64,000 nt of DNA from Candidatus Nitrosopumilus sp. GTDB lineage: Archaea > Thermoproteota > Nitrososphaeria > Nitrososphaerales > Nitrosopumilaceae. The DNA is taken from the NCBI GenBank assembly GCA_029263475.1, contig JAJCXK010000087.1, positions 30,011-94,010 on the forward strand, read 5' to 3'. Of this stretch, positions 31,015 to 40,783 are shown in pieces (the first letter of the stretch is position 1; each line of letters opens with the position of its first letter). Below the pieces are notes generated by a model. That model did not search any database. It was not told where the DNA came from and saw only the letters and a program-made list of their open reading frames with translations. A program made the position numbers and the translations under genes.

Positions 31015-31946
31015 GTCTTATTCCACTCCTCCACCTTTTCTCTCCAATTTAATGCAAGATCATTGACTCCTTTACTACGTAATTCTTCGCCAACACTTTT
31101 TCCCAGAGAGTTAGGATCCTGTTTTTTTCCAGTTTTATGCACATGAAGAAATTGTTTTCCATCTACAGAAAATGCATACACAGTCAAATCCATCTCAGAG
31201 CCATTTGATTTGGCATATGCACCCAATGGGAATCTACATCCAGAATCAACATAGTCTGAAAGGGAGCGTTCAGCCTCTATTTCCAAACGAGAATCATCAT
31301 CTTCGATTTTTTTGAGCATGGCAATTGTTTTAGCATCATCTGCTCGTGCAACAATTGCAATCGCACCCTGTCCAGGAGACGGAGAAAAATCATCGATTGT
31401 CAGCGGAGTAAAGTCAACATCAACTGCCAATCTTGAGATTCCAGCTTGAGCAAGAACTATAGCATCATAATCATCACCAGATATTTTTTTTATTCTGGTT
31501 TCAATGTTTCCACGAATAGGTTTCACAATTACACCAGGTCTTTTTCGGGATATCTGAACGGCGCGTCGCAAGGAGCTTGTTCCCACTACAGAACCTTCTT
31601 TGATTTCATCCAATGTCAAACCATCTGAAGAAATGAATACATCGTTTACCGCCTCACGCTTTGGTATAGATGCAAGTGTTAGATTCGAATCCAGATCAGA
31701 TGGAACGTCTTTTAGACTATGCACCGCAAAATCCACTTCTTTTTGAGCAACAGCCCTGTCAATCTCTTTTTCAAAAATTCCTTTTTGATCAATGCTGAAT
31801 AGTGGTCTTGTATCAGTATCGCCCTTTGTCGTAATAGGTCGGATTTCATATTCACAGTCAGGATTTACTTTTTTTAATTCAGAGATTACCCACGTAGTCT
31901 GTGCAACGGATAATTGGCTTCCTCTAGCTCCTACTAGGTACTTCAA
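31011..31946 (-). CDS. hemC: Hydroxymethylbilane synthase
   Basis: GARGSQLSVAQT, HSLKDVPSDL, GTSSLRRAVQ, SPGQGAIAIV, SGCRFPLGAYA. Confidence 0.96.
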   Translation of the reverse strand: MKYLVGARGSQLSVAQTTWVISELKKVNPDCEYEIRPITTKGDTDTRPLFSIDQKGIFEKEIDRAVAQKEVDFAVHSLKDVPSDLDSNLTLASIPKREAVNDVFISSDGLTLDEIKEGSVVGTSSLRRAVQISRKRPGVIVKPIRGNIETRIKKISGDDYDAIVLAQAGISRLAVDVDFTPLTIDDFSPSPGQGAIAIVARADDAKTIAMLKKIEDDDSRLEIEAERSLSDYVDSGCRFPLGAYAKSNGSEMDLTVYAFSVDGKQFLHVHKTGKKQDPNSLGKSVGEELRSKGVNDLALNWREKVEEWNKT

Positions 31947-33226
31947 TTTTTCACCGATTTTAACGCGGAATGATACGCATCAAGTGTTTTGTTTAGATCA
32001 GCTTTGGTATGGGCATCAGAAAGGAAGATCACTTCGAATTGGGACGGGGCAATGAAAATTCCCTTTTTCAGCAGCGTTTGGAACAATTTCTGAAATTTCT
32101 TTGCATTTGCATTCTTGGATGTTTGATAGTTTACAACAGGCTTGTTTGTAAAGAAAATCTGGAACATTGAGGCTGTAAAGTTGATCTGGTGAGGGATTTT
32201 CATGTCCGTAGCTATCTCATCCAATGCAGTTGAAAATAGCAGATTGTATCTTTCGAGTTTTGAATACAGCTTGTTTTTGATTTTGTTAATTGTTTTGATT
32301 GAACTGATGGCAGCACTTACAGATATAGGATTGCCTGCAAACGTGCTTGCCTGATACACCTTACCACCAGGAGAAAGCAAGTCCATGATTTCTTTTCTTC
32401 CCCCCACTGCAGATATTGTAAATCCATTACTCAGTGCCTTAGCCATGGTAGTGATGTCAGGTTTAATTCCGAAATGCTCTTGAGCACCACCAGGTGCAAC
32501 CCTAAAACCGGTAACAACTTCGTCAAAAATTAACGGTATGTTGTTTTCTTCGGTGATTTTTCTCAAATCAGAAAGAAAATTCTTTTCAGGTAAAATCAGG
32601 CCCATGTTGGCAAGAATGGGCTCCACAATTACACCTGCAATGTCATTGTTTTTTTGAATTGTCTTTTGTAAATCTTCAATGTCATTATACTCAACGACCA
32701 ATGTATTTTTTGAAACCTCGTCCAGCCCCCCATCAGATACAGAGATACCATTATGTGCAGATCCGGAACCGGCCTTAACTAGAACAGAGTCATGCGCACC
32801 GTGATAGCATCCCTCAAATTTAATTATTTTCTTCTTTTTTGTAAATCCACGTGCCATTCGAATGGCAGTCATCGTAGCTTCACCACCAGTGTTCATCAGT
32901 CTCACTTTGTCAATAGATGGGAAATTTCCAATGATTAGCTTCGAAAGTTCAATTTCAGATTCAGTTGGGGTGCAGTAAAGCGTCCCCTTGGATAGCTGAT
33001 TAGAAACGGATTTGATAATCTCTTTGCGTCGATGTCCCAGAAGTAATGCCCCATAGCCGTTGCAAAAGTCAATGTAGCGATTATTGTCAACATCCCAAAT
33101 ATGTGCGCCCTTTGCTTTCTTTGTAAAGAAAGGATAAGGCTCAAAATACCTAACTGGACTGTTTACTCCAGACGGGATCACTTTTTTAGCAATATTGAAG
33201 AGTTTTCTAGATTCAGACATATTCAA
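31943..33226 (-). CDS. hemL: Glutamate-1-semialdehyde 2,1-aminomutase
   Basis: IPSGVNSPVRYF, MNTGGEATMTAIRMARG, LIFDEVVTGFRVAPGGAQEHFGIKPDITTMAKALSNGF. Confidence 0.96.
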   Translation of the reverse strand: MNMSESRKLFNIAKKVIPSGVNSPVRYFEPYPFFTKKAKGAHIWDVDNNRYIDFCNGYGALLLGHRRKEIIKSVSNQLSKGTLYCTPTESEIELSKLIIGNFPSIDKVRLMNTGGEATMTAIRMARGFTKKKKIIKFEGCYHGAHDSVLVKAGSGSAHNGISVSDGGLDEVSKNTLVVEYNDIEDLQKTIQKNNDIAGVIVEPILANMGLILPEKNFLSDLRKITEENNIPLIFDEVVTGFRVAPGGAQEHFGIKPDITTMAKALSNGFTISAVGGRKEIMDLLSPGGKVYQASTFAGNPISVSAAISSIKTINKIKNKLYSKLERYNLLFSTALDEIATDMKIPHQINFTASMFQIFFTNKPVVNYQTSKNANAKKFQKLFQTLLKKGIFIAPSQFEVIFLSDAHTKADLNKTLDAYHSALKSVKN

Positions 33227-33244
33227 AGGTATTTTGGGTCATTA

Positions 33245-33928
33245 TTATTCGTAATTTTCAGCTCGCTGTACCTGAAATTTCTTTCTAAATAGGAAAGCAG
33301 TCATCATAGTTCCAATATACGGTGCAGTCCAATATATCCAGAGATGTTCAAAGGTTCCAGATAGCAATGCAGGTGCAAGAGCCCTAGCAGGATTCATCGA
33401 CGCACCAGAAACAAAGGCCAAAAATAAGATATCCAGACCCACAATTCCTCCAATTGCAACTCCACTGAATCCTCTCAGGCCTTTTGTATATACAACGTAA
33501 AAAATTACCCCCATGAGCATTGCAGAAGCTAAAATCTCGACTGGAAATATTATAAATATTGAAAAGTCAGGATTAGGAGCATTTACTCCAAGATTTACAC
33601 CATTTCCAATAAAGGTTAAAACAAAAAGAGAGCCCAACAGCGCGCCAATTATTTCTGCAGTAAAATAATAAACAATCTGGATTTTTGATATGTGACCTGT
33701 AATGTAATAGCCAAGTGTCACAGCAGGATTGAAATGTGCAAGAGATACTTTTCCAAATGAATACACACCTATCAATAACGCGATGAAAGGTGCAAGAGCT
33801 GCAAATGGAATTCCCAACTTTCCATCAAAAACTTCAGCATCATAAACTATTGATCCAGTTGCAAAAATTACAAGAATGAAAGTTCCAACCAATTCAACAG
33901 TAAAAATCTGCAAGTTTGAATATGTCAC
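33245..33928 (-). CDS. Aquaporin / MIP family channel
   Basis: Two NPA motifs: LAHFNPAVTLGYY and GASMNPARALAPAL. Confidence 0.92.
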   Translation of the reverse strand: MTYSNLQIFTVELVGTFILVIFATGSIVYDAEVFDGKLGIPFAALAPFIALLIGVYSFGKVSLAHFNPAVTLGYYITGHISKIQIVYYFTAEIIGALLGSLFVLTFIGNGVNLGVNAPNPDFSIFIIFPVEILASAMLMGVIFYVVYTKGLRGFSGVAIGGIVGLDILFLAFVSGASMNPARALAPALLSGTFEHLWIYWTAPYIGTMMTAFLFRKKFQVQRAENYE

Positions 33929-34335
33929 GAACTTTTCTCCTTAAGAGTGTCGATAAGATTCATCACTTCAGATTTTATGTTATCTCGTATTATTCGCACT
34001 TCATCAAGGGATTTTTCTTTAGGATCAGAAATGTTCCAATCAAGTACATCCCCGACAAACAAGGAGGGGCAGGATTCTTTGTCCATGCATCCCATGTTGA
34101 CGGTTTTAAAAGAAGTCTTAATCATAAAATCAGACAGCGATTTTGGTTTTTGTTCAGCCACATCAATTCCAACTTCACGCATCACCTGAACGACCACAGT
34201 ATTCAGTTGTGATGAAGGAAATGTTCCAGCGCTAGAAACGTTGAATTCTTGTGGAGCAAACTTTTTAAAAAATGCCTCAGCCATTTGGCTTCTACCCGCA
34301 TTTTCCACACATACAAACAAAACATCCTTAGTCAT
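33925..34335 (-). CDS. arsC: Arsenate reductase (low-molecular-weight PTPase, ArsC thioredoxin type)
   Basis: MTKDVLFVCVENAGRSQMAEAFFKKFAP; start trimmed from the ORF track; overlaps aquaporin start by 4 bp. Confidence 0.9.
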   Translation of the reverse strand: MTKDVLFVCVENAGRSQMAEAFFKKFAPQEFNVSSAGTFPSSQLNTVVVQVMREVGIDVAEQKPKSLSDFMIKTSFKTVNMGCMDKESCPSLFVGDVLDWNISDPKEKSLDEVRIIRDNIKSEVMNLIDTLKEKSS

Positions 34336-34381
34336 TTCTTCATAATCACATAAATAATGGTTTATATAAATTTGGATTGAT
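34336..34381. promoter_or_regulatory. 46-bp divergent arsC/arsR promoter region
   Basis: Lies between the trimmed arsC start (34335) and arsR start (34382); contains TATA-like ttatataaat. Confidence 0.55.
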
Positions 34382-34681
34382 ATGAATGGAATCAGCCTTC
34401 TAAAATGTATTTGTGACGAGACACGTTTCGAAATTTTAGAGCTATTGCAAAAAAATAAAGAATTGTGTGTCAATGATCTAGTAGAAAAATTAGAAAAGGA
34501 TCAACCATTAGTATCACATCATCTAAAGACATTAAGAAAATGCGGAATTGTAAAATCAAGAGAACAAGGTAAAAAATCAATGTATGCGATTTCAAATAAT
34601 CAGTTATCAGAACTAATATCCAACGTTACAAAAACCAGCAAGAAGATCCCAGTTTTGTGTTCAAATAATAAGTGCTGTTAG
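34382..34681 (+). CDS. arsR: ArsR-family winged-helix regulator
   Basis: LKCICDETRFEILELLQKNKELCVNDLVEKLEKDQPLVSHHLKTLRKCGIVKSREQGKKSMYAIS. Confidence 0.92.
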   Translation: MNGISLLKCICDETRFEILELLQKNKELCVNDLVEKLEKDQPLVSHHLKTLRKCGIVKSREQGKKSMYAISNNQLSELISNVTKTSKKIPVLCSNNKCC

Positions 34682-34980
34682 AACTTTTCGGTTCGCACTA
34701 CTTCAATATCACTAACATATAGAACAATTGCAAAATTTGCAAACAGAGTTCTAGAAATTTCTTCTACAACAGTTTGTAGCTTTTCCTCGCGCATGATAAT
34801 TTCAACTTTAATATTTTTTTCATTTTTTAATCCTTGTCCTCGAATCCCACGTGCACCGTTTCCATCCACCTCATAAGTTGTGTATCCAGTGATTTCATGT
34901 TTGTTTAAGATTTCAAGAATATTTTTTTGTGCAAGAATCTCACAGGTGATAGTAAGTAATTTTACTGGATAGAGTTTCAC
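34678..34980 (-). CDS. PII-like protein, SbtB-type
   Basis: 100-aa ferredoxin-like PII-type sequence (KNILEILNKHEITGYTTYEVDGNGARGIRGQG...EKLQTVVEEISRTLFANFAIVLYVSDIEVVR) overlapping an SbtA-like gene by 4 bp. Confidence 0.8.
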   Translation of the reverse strand: MKLYPVKLLTITCEILAQKNILEILNKHEITGYTTYEVDGNGARGIRGQGLKNEKNIKVEIIMREEKLQTVVEEISRTLFANFAIVLYVSDIEVVRTEKF

Positions 34981-36062
34981 ATCAGATTTCCAACTACGTA
35001 ATCGAATAAGTCTATCGATACATCTCCACCATGTACAATGGTTGAAATTGTAAACATAATTGGAAGTAAAACTATGATGTTATATGGAAAGGTTATTCCT
35101 AAAGCAGACGTTATGTAGAGACTGGGTTTAGCTTGTGGAATAGCATAACGCAATACCGCAGGAGCCGCAATGAATGATGCACTAGCCAACAATAAACCAA
35201 ACATCACAGCGCCCCCCAGACTCAGATTCATGAGAGTAGCTACCAAAACCCCAACTATTCCATTGAAAGTAGGCATTACTATAGCAAATGCAATAAGAAA
35301 AGGTCCAACTTTTTTGATATCTTCCAACCTTTGTCCCGCAATAATTCCCATCTCAATCATAAAAATAACAATGGCCCCAGTAAACATTTCATCAAAAACA
35401 ATTTTGATAGAACCAAATCCCTCCTCACCTATTACATAGCCAATTACAATGCTTCCCAAGAGAATTACAATTGCCTTACCAGTAACGGATTCACGTAATA
35501 CTTGAGAAAGTTTTGTCGTAATTTCTTGTAGTCCTACATCAATTTCAGAAGCATCATCATTAGTGAATGACTGTTTTTTCTGACGAATTTGTTTGGATAC
35601 TGCCATGTTTGTCAAAAATATTGCCAGAATGAATGCAACAGGTTCTAAAATAGCTAAAACAGCTGCAAGATACCCTTCAGATGTTACGCCTTGGTTTTTA
35701 AGAAATGACAAACCCACTGAAAATGTCACTGCACCAACTGCGCCATATGTAGATGCTAGAGCATACGAATCAAAAATATTGAACTTTCCCAATCTTCTTA
35801 AAATCTGATAGTGGTTTAATGTGAACAGTAAAGATAATCCAATTGCAACCAACATTGGCAACAACATGTTTTCAAATCCGGTATTCCTCATCTCTATTCC
35901 CCCATGCAGTCCAATCGCTGCAAGAAGATAGATGGGTAAAAATTCAGAAACGGCTTCAGGGATTTTTAAATCAGATTTAATCCTAGCAGCGATTATTCCA
36001 AACAGGAAGAATAGGATTATAGGAGTTAGTAGGTTCGACTGAATTAGTTGCAATATATCCAT
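34977..36062 (-). CDS. SbtA-like sodium-dependent bicarbonate transporter family protein
   Basis: KIPEAVSEFLPIYLLAAIGLHGGIEMRNTG opening and two inverted membrane halves; C-terminal SASFIAAPAVLRYAIPQAKPSLYITSALGITFPYNI. Confidence 0.85.
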   Translation of the reverse strand: MDILQLIQSNLLTPIILFFLFGIIAARIKSDLKIPEAVSEFLPIYLLAAIGLHGGIEMRNTGFENMLLPMLVAIGLSLLFTLNHYQILRRLGKFNIFDSYALASTYGAVGAVTFSVGLSFLKNQGVTSEGYLAAVLAILEPVAFILAIFLTNMAVSKQIRQKKQSFTNDDASEIDVGLQEITTKLSQVLRESVTGKAIVILLGSIVIGYVIGEEGFGSIKIVFDEMFTGAIVIFMIEMGIIAGQRLEDIKKVGPFLIAFAIVMPTFNGIVGVLVATLMNLSLGGAVMFGLLLASASFIAAPAVLRYAIPQAKPSLYITSALGITFPYNIIVLLPIMFTISTIVHGGDVSIDLFDYVVGNLM

Positions 36063-36269
36063 TGATTATTTCAAAACAAAATTCGCTGAAATAAAAATCA
36101 AGGCGTCACTGAAAATCAAATGAAACGATGAATCAGGCAAGTGAATTTAGACATTATCACAACACAACTGTAAATTGTGACAAAATGAAAATGTGATTGG
36201 TACAGTTATCTTTGTTTAACATTACATTTACTATGAACAGACGATGACACTAACAATCAAACAAAAAGA

Positions 36270-37838
36270 TTATTCTTCGCAGTTTAGTAACGAATCAGTA
36301 TCAGAATTTGAATAATAGCATCGGTCAATATTTGATCCGCCGTCAATCACATCAGATCCAGAATTTGAATAAATAACATCGGTTCCAGATTGACCCTTCA
36401 AAACATCATTTCCAGAATTTCCATGGATTGTGTCATTGCCTCCATTGCCGGAAATAATGTCATCACCATCACCGCCAAATATGCAGTCATTGCCTCCATT
36501 GCCGGAAATAATGTCATTACCTGACAAACCAAAGATTAGATCATTTGCACTAGTACCTTGGATTACATCATCCCCAATTGTGCCCTGAATCATATAATAA
36601 TCAGAATAACTATGACCGCAAGCATTCACGGTGATTCTTTGAGAGGTACTAGAACTATGTCCATTATTATCAAATGCTATCCAAACGATATTGGTAATGC
36701 CAAGAGAAAATTCTTCAGGAGCATTGTTGATGATTACTTTGATTCCCCCATCATCAGTGGCAGTTGCAATTCCAATATCAACGCTAGTCAATACATCTTT
36801 GGCCTCAACTACGACAGCTGGCGGAGCAGTGATGACGGGTTTGGTTTGATCACGGGGTGCATGAATCAAACTTTCTGGGGCTATGTAATATGGCACTTGT
36901 GATTCCTCATAAAATTTGGTTTTAAAAGATTGAATTTTATGGGTTGGGGAATCCACCACCAGTAGTTCGCCATTAATTCCAATTGCCATACCAGTTACAA
37001 ATTTGAAGGGATCAAGAAATAATCCAGTTCGAACAGATTTTTCCAATCTTAGATTAGAGTCCTGAGAAAGATGTAAAATTCTACCATCATATGAATTTGC
37101 AATGAACATATCACCGGATGGATCCACAACTACAGTTTCAGGCAAAAAATCATAGCTTGGGAAATGGAAAGGAAATGATTTGACGAATTGTCCATCAGAG
37201 GCAAATTTTTCAATAGTTTGATTTCCTTTGTCAGTCACGTAGATACTTCCCTCACTGTCAACGTCAATTCCCGTAGGATTGAGGAATTGGCCTGCATTCA
37301 ATCCGCTTGAACCAAATGAAGAAACAAAGTCTCCGTTAGGCGAAAATGTTTGGACACGGTTGTTTCCTGCATCAAGCACATAAACAATGCCGTTGTTTGT
37401 AGATATTGCCGCTGGGAAGTAAAATTGTCCTTCACTAGATCCTCTTTTCCCCCACGTTGTGACGAACTCCCCATCAACTGAAAACTTTTGAACTCTATTT
37501 CCATCACGATCTACAACATAAACAAAATTTCCATCCACTGCAATTCCAGATGGAGAAGAGAATTCACCCAGTCCTTTTCCACCCTTTCCCCAGTCGGTGA
37601 CATATTCACCAGTACTTGTAAATTTCTGAATACGTTTGTTACCAAAATCATTAACAAAGATACTACCATCATCGCCCACTGCAATAGATCTAGGATATGC
37701 AAATTCGCTAGATTCTATGACACCAAATGATCCCCACTGATAAAGAGGATCATAATCCTCATCTCCAAAAGAATTTTGAGCTAGGGAAGTAGACAATAAC
37801 AAAACGGAAGCGATAATTATTGTAAGAAATAGTTTCAA
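36270..37838 (-). CDS. Secreted NHL-repeat beta-propeller with HYR-like domain and C-terminal RTX (Ca2+-binding) repeats
   Basis: Signal peptide; repeated NNRVQKFS/GEFV NHL units; GNDIISGNGGNDCIFGGDGDDIISGNGGNDTIHGNSGNDVLKG RTX nonapeptides. Confidence 0.9.
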   Translation of the reverse strand: MKLFLTIIIASVLLLSTSLAQNSFGDEDYDPLYQWGSFGVIESSEFAYPRSIAVGDDGSIFVNDFGNKRIQKFTSTGEYVTDWGKGGKGLGEFSSPSGIAVDGNFVYVVDRDGNRVQKFSVDGEFVTTWGKRGSSEGQFYFPAAISTNNGIVYVLDAGNNRVQTFSPNGDFVSSFGSSGLNAGQFLNPTGIDVDSEGSIYVTDKGNQTIEKFASDGQFVKSFPFHFPSYDFLPETVVVDPSGDMFIANSYDGRILHLSQDSNLRLEKSVRTGLFLDPFKFVTGMAIGINGELLVVDSPTHKIQSFKTKFYEESQVPYYIAPESLIHAPRDQTKPVITAPPAVVVEAKDVLTSVDIGIATATDDGGIKVIINNAPEEFSLGITNIVWIAFDNNGHSSSTSQRITVNACGHSYSDYYMIQGTIGDDVIQGTSANDLIFGLSGNDIISGNGGNDCIFGGDGDDIISGNGGNDTIHGNSGNDVLKGQSGTDVIYSNSGSDVIDGGSNIDRCYYSNSDTDSLLNCEE

Positions 37839-37909
37839 CGATCTATAATCATAAAATTAAAGAAACATCACAAGAGTTAGCTAATGTTACAATTATTGTC
37901 AACTTTATT

Positions 37910-38695
37910 TCAAAACGGCTTGTTGACTTCACGCGTGAACACATAGCTTGCAAGTGCAACCATAGCAAGTACAAATCCAACTAGAACGGCCAGACTCAAC
38001 AGTATAGGAATTCCACCTTCAGAAACGCCAGTCATCATCTCCCTAACCAGCAATACGGTGTATGTAACTGGATTTAGTTTTGCAATAACTGCAAGCCAAT
38101 CAGGCAACAATTCCAACGGAAATAACGCAGGACTTAGCATAAACAGCGGCATTCCAAGAAAATTTATCACCCCCCAAAAAGTTTCCTGAGACTTTGCTGT
38201 TGCGGCAACTATCACAGAAATCCCAGAAAATCCCAAAGAGAATAAAATCACGATTGCCATGATCGGCGCAATCATAATTGGGTTTGGAAATGAAACACCA
38301 ATGGCCAAAGCAATTCCAACTATCAAGCTGGCTTGCATCGCAGCAATCAAAGAAATAGCGGCCATTTTTCCCAATGCTATCGATGAACGAGAGATCGGAG
38401 AAGACAATGCCTTGTTCATAAAGCCATATCGCCTATCCCATAGCGTATTGACACCACCAAAAATACTAGTGAATATTGCAGTGAGAATGATGACACCAGG
38501 CGCCATGAATTCAATATATTCACCTTCAAAACCTACGGATTGAATTAATGGTTGAGTTCCAGAAAACGTATTTCCGATTACAATAATCCAAATTGCAGGT
38601 TGAATTAATCTAATTAAAACTCCACTGCGAGATTTTTTGTATCTCTTTAGATCCCTCCAAAAAATGGTATAGATGTCATTCATCAAAAAATTCAT
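37910..38695 (-). CDS. ABC-2 type transporter permease
   Basis: FWRDLKRYKKSRSGVLIRLIQPAIWIIVIGNTF...DRRYGFMNKALSSPISRSSIALGK. Confidence 0.9.
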   Translation of the reverse strand: MNFLMNDIYTIFWRDLKRYKKSRSGVLIRLIQPAIWIIVIGNTFSGTQPLIQSVGFEGEYIEFMAPGVIILTAIFTSIFGGVNTLWDRRYGFMNKALSSPISRSSIALGKMAAISLIAAMQASLIVGIALAIGVSFPNPIMIAPIMAIVILFSLGFSGISVIVAATAKSQETFWGVINFLGMPLFMLSPALFPLELLPDWLAVIAKLNPVTYTVLLVREMMTGVSEGGIPILLSLAVLVGFVLAMVALASYVFTREVNKPF

Positions 38696-39711
38696 GCACG
38701 CAACCTCTTCATCTTTGCGTGTTCGCGTTTCCTATTGAATCCAGAATCATCAGATCGGATTTGATGCCCAGTATACGAAATGAAGACATCATCAAGAGTT
38801 GGTCGAGTTAGAGAAATTGATGTGATCGTCATTCCAAGTTTGGAGGATATCTGAAAAATTATTGGGATTACCTTGGTCCCGTTGGATGCAAAAAGGGTGA
38901 GTTTGGAGCCATCTTCATTTATTTTCGTTACAAATTCAATTTTTTTTATTTCAGACAAGAAAGAATCACGGTTTATGCCTTCTTCAAGTACAATTGAAAT
39001 CACCTCATTACCCATTGCATTTTTCATGTTTTCAGGAGTGTCGATCACCTGTATTTTCCCACCGTCAATAATTCCAATTCTATCACACAGATTGTCTGCC
39101 TCTTCCATGTAGTGAGTAGTCAGAAATATCGTCATGTCAAATTCCGTATGGATTTTCTTGATATATTCCCAAATCTTTCTACGAGTCTGAATATCCAATC
39201 CTACTGTAGGTTCATCAAGAAACAATACTTTGGGGCGATGCAGTAGACCGCCTGCAATATCCAATCTTTTTCTCATACCGCCGGAATATGTGACCACAGC
39301 TTTATGCTGCTTTTCATCCAATTCAATTAATTCTAAAACTTCGTCAATTCTTTTGTTAATTTCATTTTTTGGTATGTGATTGAGCTTTGCTTGCAATATT
39401 AGATTCTCCCTTCCGGTGAGATACTCGTCAACTGTAGATTCTTGCTGTACATATCCGATATTCTCTCGAACTTTTTTTGCGTTGGCCATCACATCGAATC
39501 CGGAAATTAAAGCCTGGCCAGACGTGGGCTTTAGCAAAGTGGTAAAAATCATCATGGTCGTACTTTTCCCAGCACCGTTAGGACCCAAAAAGCCAAAGAT
39601 CTCGCCTTTTTCAACTGAAAAAGAAACATCGTCAACTGCAACTACATCACCGAATAGTTTTCTAAGAGACTTTGTTTCGATAGAATGCAACACATTGATC
39701 GCATTTGGCAA
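38692..39711 (-). CDS. ABC transporter ATP-binding protein (DrrA-like)
   Basis: GPNGAGKSTTMMIFTTLL, YSGGMRKRLDIAGGLLHRPKVLFLDEPTVGLD. Confidence 0.95.
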   Translation of the reverse strand: MPNAINVLHSIETKSLRKLFGDVVAVDDVSFSVEKGEIFGFLGPNGAGKSTTMMIFTTLLKPTSGQALISGFDVMANAKKVRENIGYVQQESTVDEYLTGRENLILQAKLNHIPKNEINKRIDEVLELIELDEKQHKAVVTYSGGMRKRLDIAGGLLHRPKVLFLDEPTVGLDIQTRRKIWEYIKKIHTEFDMTIFLTTHYMEEADNLCDRIGIIDGGKIQVIDTPENMKNAMGNEVISIVLEEGINRDSFLSEIKKIEFVTKINEDGSKLTLFASNGTKVIPIIFQISSKLGMTITSISLTRPTLDDVFISYTGHQIRSDDSGFNRKREHAKMKRLRA

Positions 39712-39718
39712 TTATAAA

Positions 39719-39871
39719 TTGCTAAGTGTTGAATTGGACCGCCTTCACAAAAAATTTAAAGACCAAATAAAAAAATCTCGCATGAAAGGATTATGTCAGA
39801 AATGCCACTCGTCAAATGTAGACGTGACAGTTCAGGAAGGGATTCCCGTATGTACAGAGTGTTCCAAGTAG
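39719..39871 (+). CDS. Small zinc-ribbon protein (TTG start proposed; minimal ORF 39782..39871)
   Basis: LLSVELDRLHKKFKDQIKKSRMKGLCQKCHSSNVDVTVQEGIPVCTECSK, two C-x2-C pairs. Confidence 0.6.
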   Translation: MLSVELDRLHKKFKDQIKKSRMKGLCQKCHSSNVDVTVQEGIPVCTECSK

Positions 39872-39916
39872 ATAGAAGGGTTAGGAACTCATCTTATAAA
39901 AAAAGAAAATCAAAAA

Positions 39917-40369
39917 TTATTCAAGATTCTTGAATTCTTCTTTTGTCATTCTTAAAATGACTTTTTCTCCCACACCCCAAATTTCAGATTTGGAGAGGAT
40001 TTTGGAATGTAACAAGCCATCACTGACTTCTATGGATTCTAATTCATTTGTTTCAGAATTTTTGTTTAGTCTCTTTACTTTGCCAATTTTTCGTCGATCC
40101 AAATCAGTGACAGGAATTCCAGCCCTCACAGGAGGTCTACTAAGAAGTAGAGTTTTCTTAGAAAATTTGTCAATGTAATCATCTGTCAAATAATAGTCTC
40201 GGCGAAATCCTTTATGTACGGTCACACCGCATACGACAAGCGTATCTTGATTAATGTGAATGTGTTTGACTTTGCCATATTCAATTCCCTCCCTATCGAT
40301 TACCTTTTTTCCAGTAAACGCATCTGCAGTTGCTATATTGGCAGGCATTCCTTCAAGTTTAACTGACAT
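39917..40369 (-). CDS. PRC-barrel domain protein
   Basis: GKKVIDREGIEYGKVKHIHIN ... GIPVTDLDRRKIGKVKRLN. Confidence 0.8.
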   Translation of the reverse strand: MSVKLEGMPANIATADAFTGKKVIDREGIEYGKVKHIHINQDTLVVCGVTVHKGFRRDYYLTDDYIDKFSKKTLLLSRPPVRAGIPVTDLDRRKIGKVKRLNKNSETNELESIEVSDGLLHSKILSKSEIWGVGEKVILRMTKEEFKNLE

Positions 40370-40456
40370 GACATAGAATGTACAGATTTACTTATCACAG
40401 CAAATATCAGAAATTTCCATCAATGAGGTTAAATTACTTGACAGAATGAACCTCGC

Positions 40457-40774
40457 ATGAGAATAAAGGAACAACTGTTCAGGCCAATTCTGACCACAAA
40501 AGGAAGGAAAACAGGCAAGGAGCATTCAGTTATGCTTCGAGCAGTAAATTATAATGGAAAAATCTATTTCTCAAGACACAAGCCTGACGGGGACTGGTTC
40601 AAAAACGCAATAGAGAATGCAGATGTAAAAATTCAATACAATGATGAAGTTTTCGCAGGTAAGGCAGAATTAGTTACAGACGAAACACTTGATAAAAAAA
40701 TTTCGATGCTAAAGTACCCAGGTGAAAAAAGAGCAAGCGAAAAAAGAGTTACAATTCAAGTCACGCTAAATTAG
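40457..40774 (+). CDS. Deazaflavin-dependent nitroreductase-like (F420/FMN split-barrel) protein
   Basis: LTTKGRKTGKEHSVMLRAVNYNGKIYFSRHKPDGDWFKNAIEN. Confidence 0.75.
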   Translation: MRIKEQLFRPILTTKGRKTGKEHSVMLRAVNYNGKIYFSRHKPDGDWFKNAIENADVKIQYNDEVFAGKAELVTDETLDKKISMLKYPGEKRASEKRVTIQVTLN

Positions 40775-40783
40775 ATTCAATAA

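Noticed and set aside
39380-39718. N-terminal two thirds of the 163-aa plus-strand ORF 39380..39871
   Set aside because: Antisense to the ABC ATPase; only the terminal zinc-ribbon part from about 39719 is plausible as a gene.
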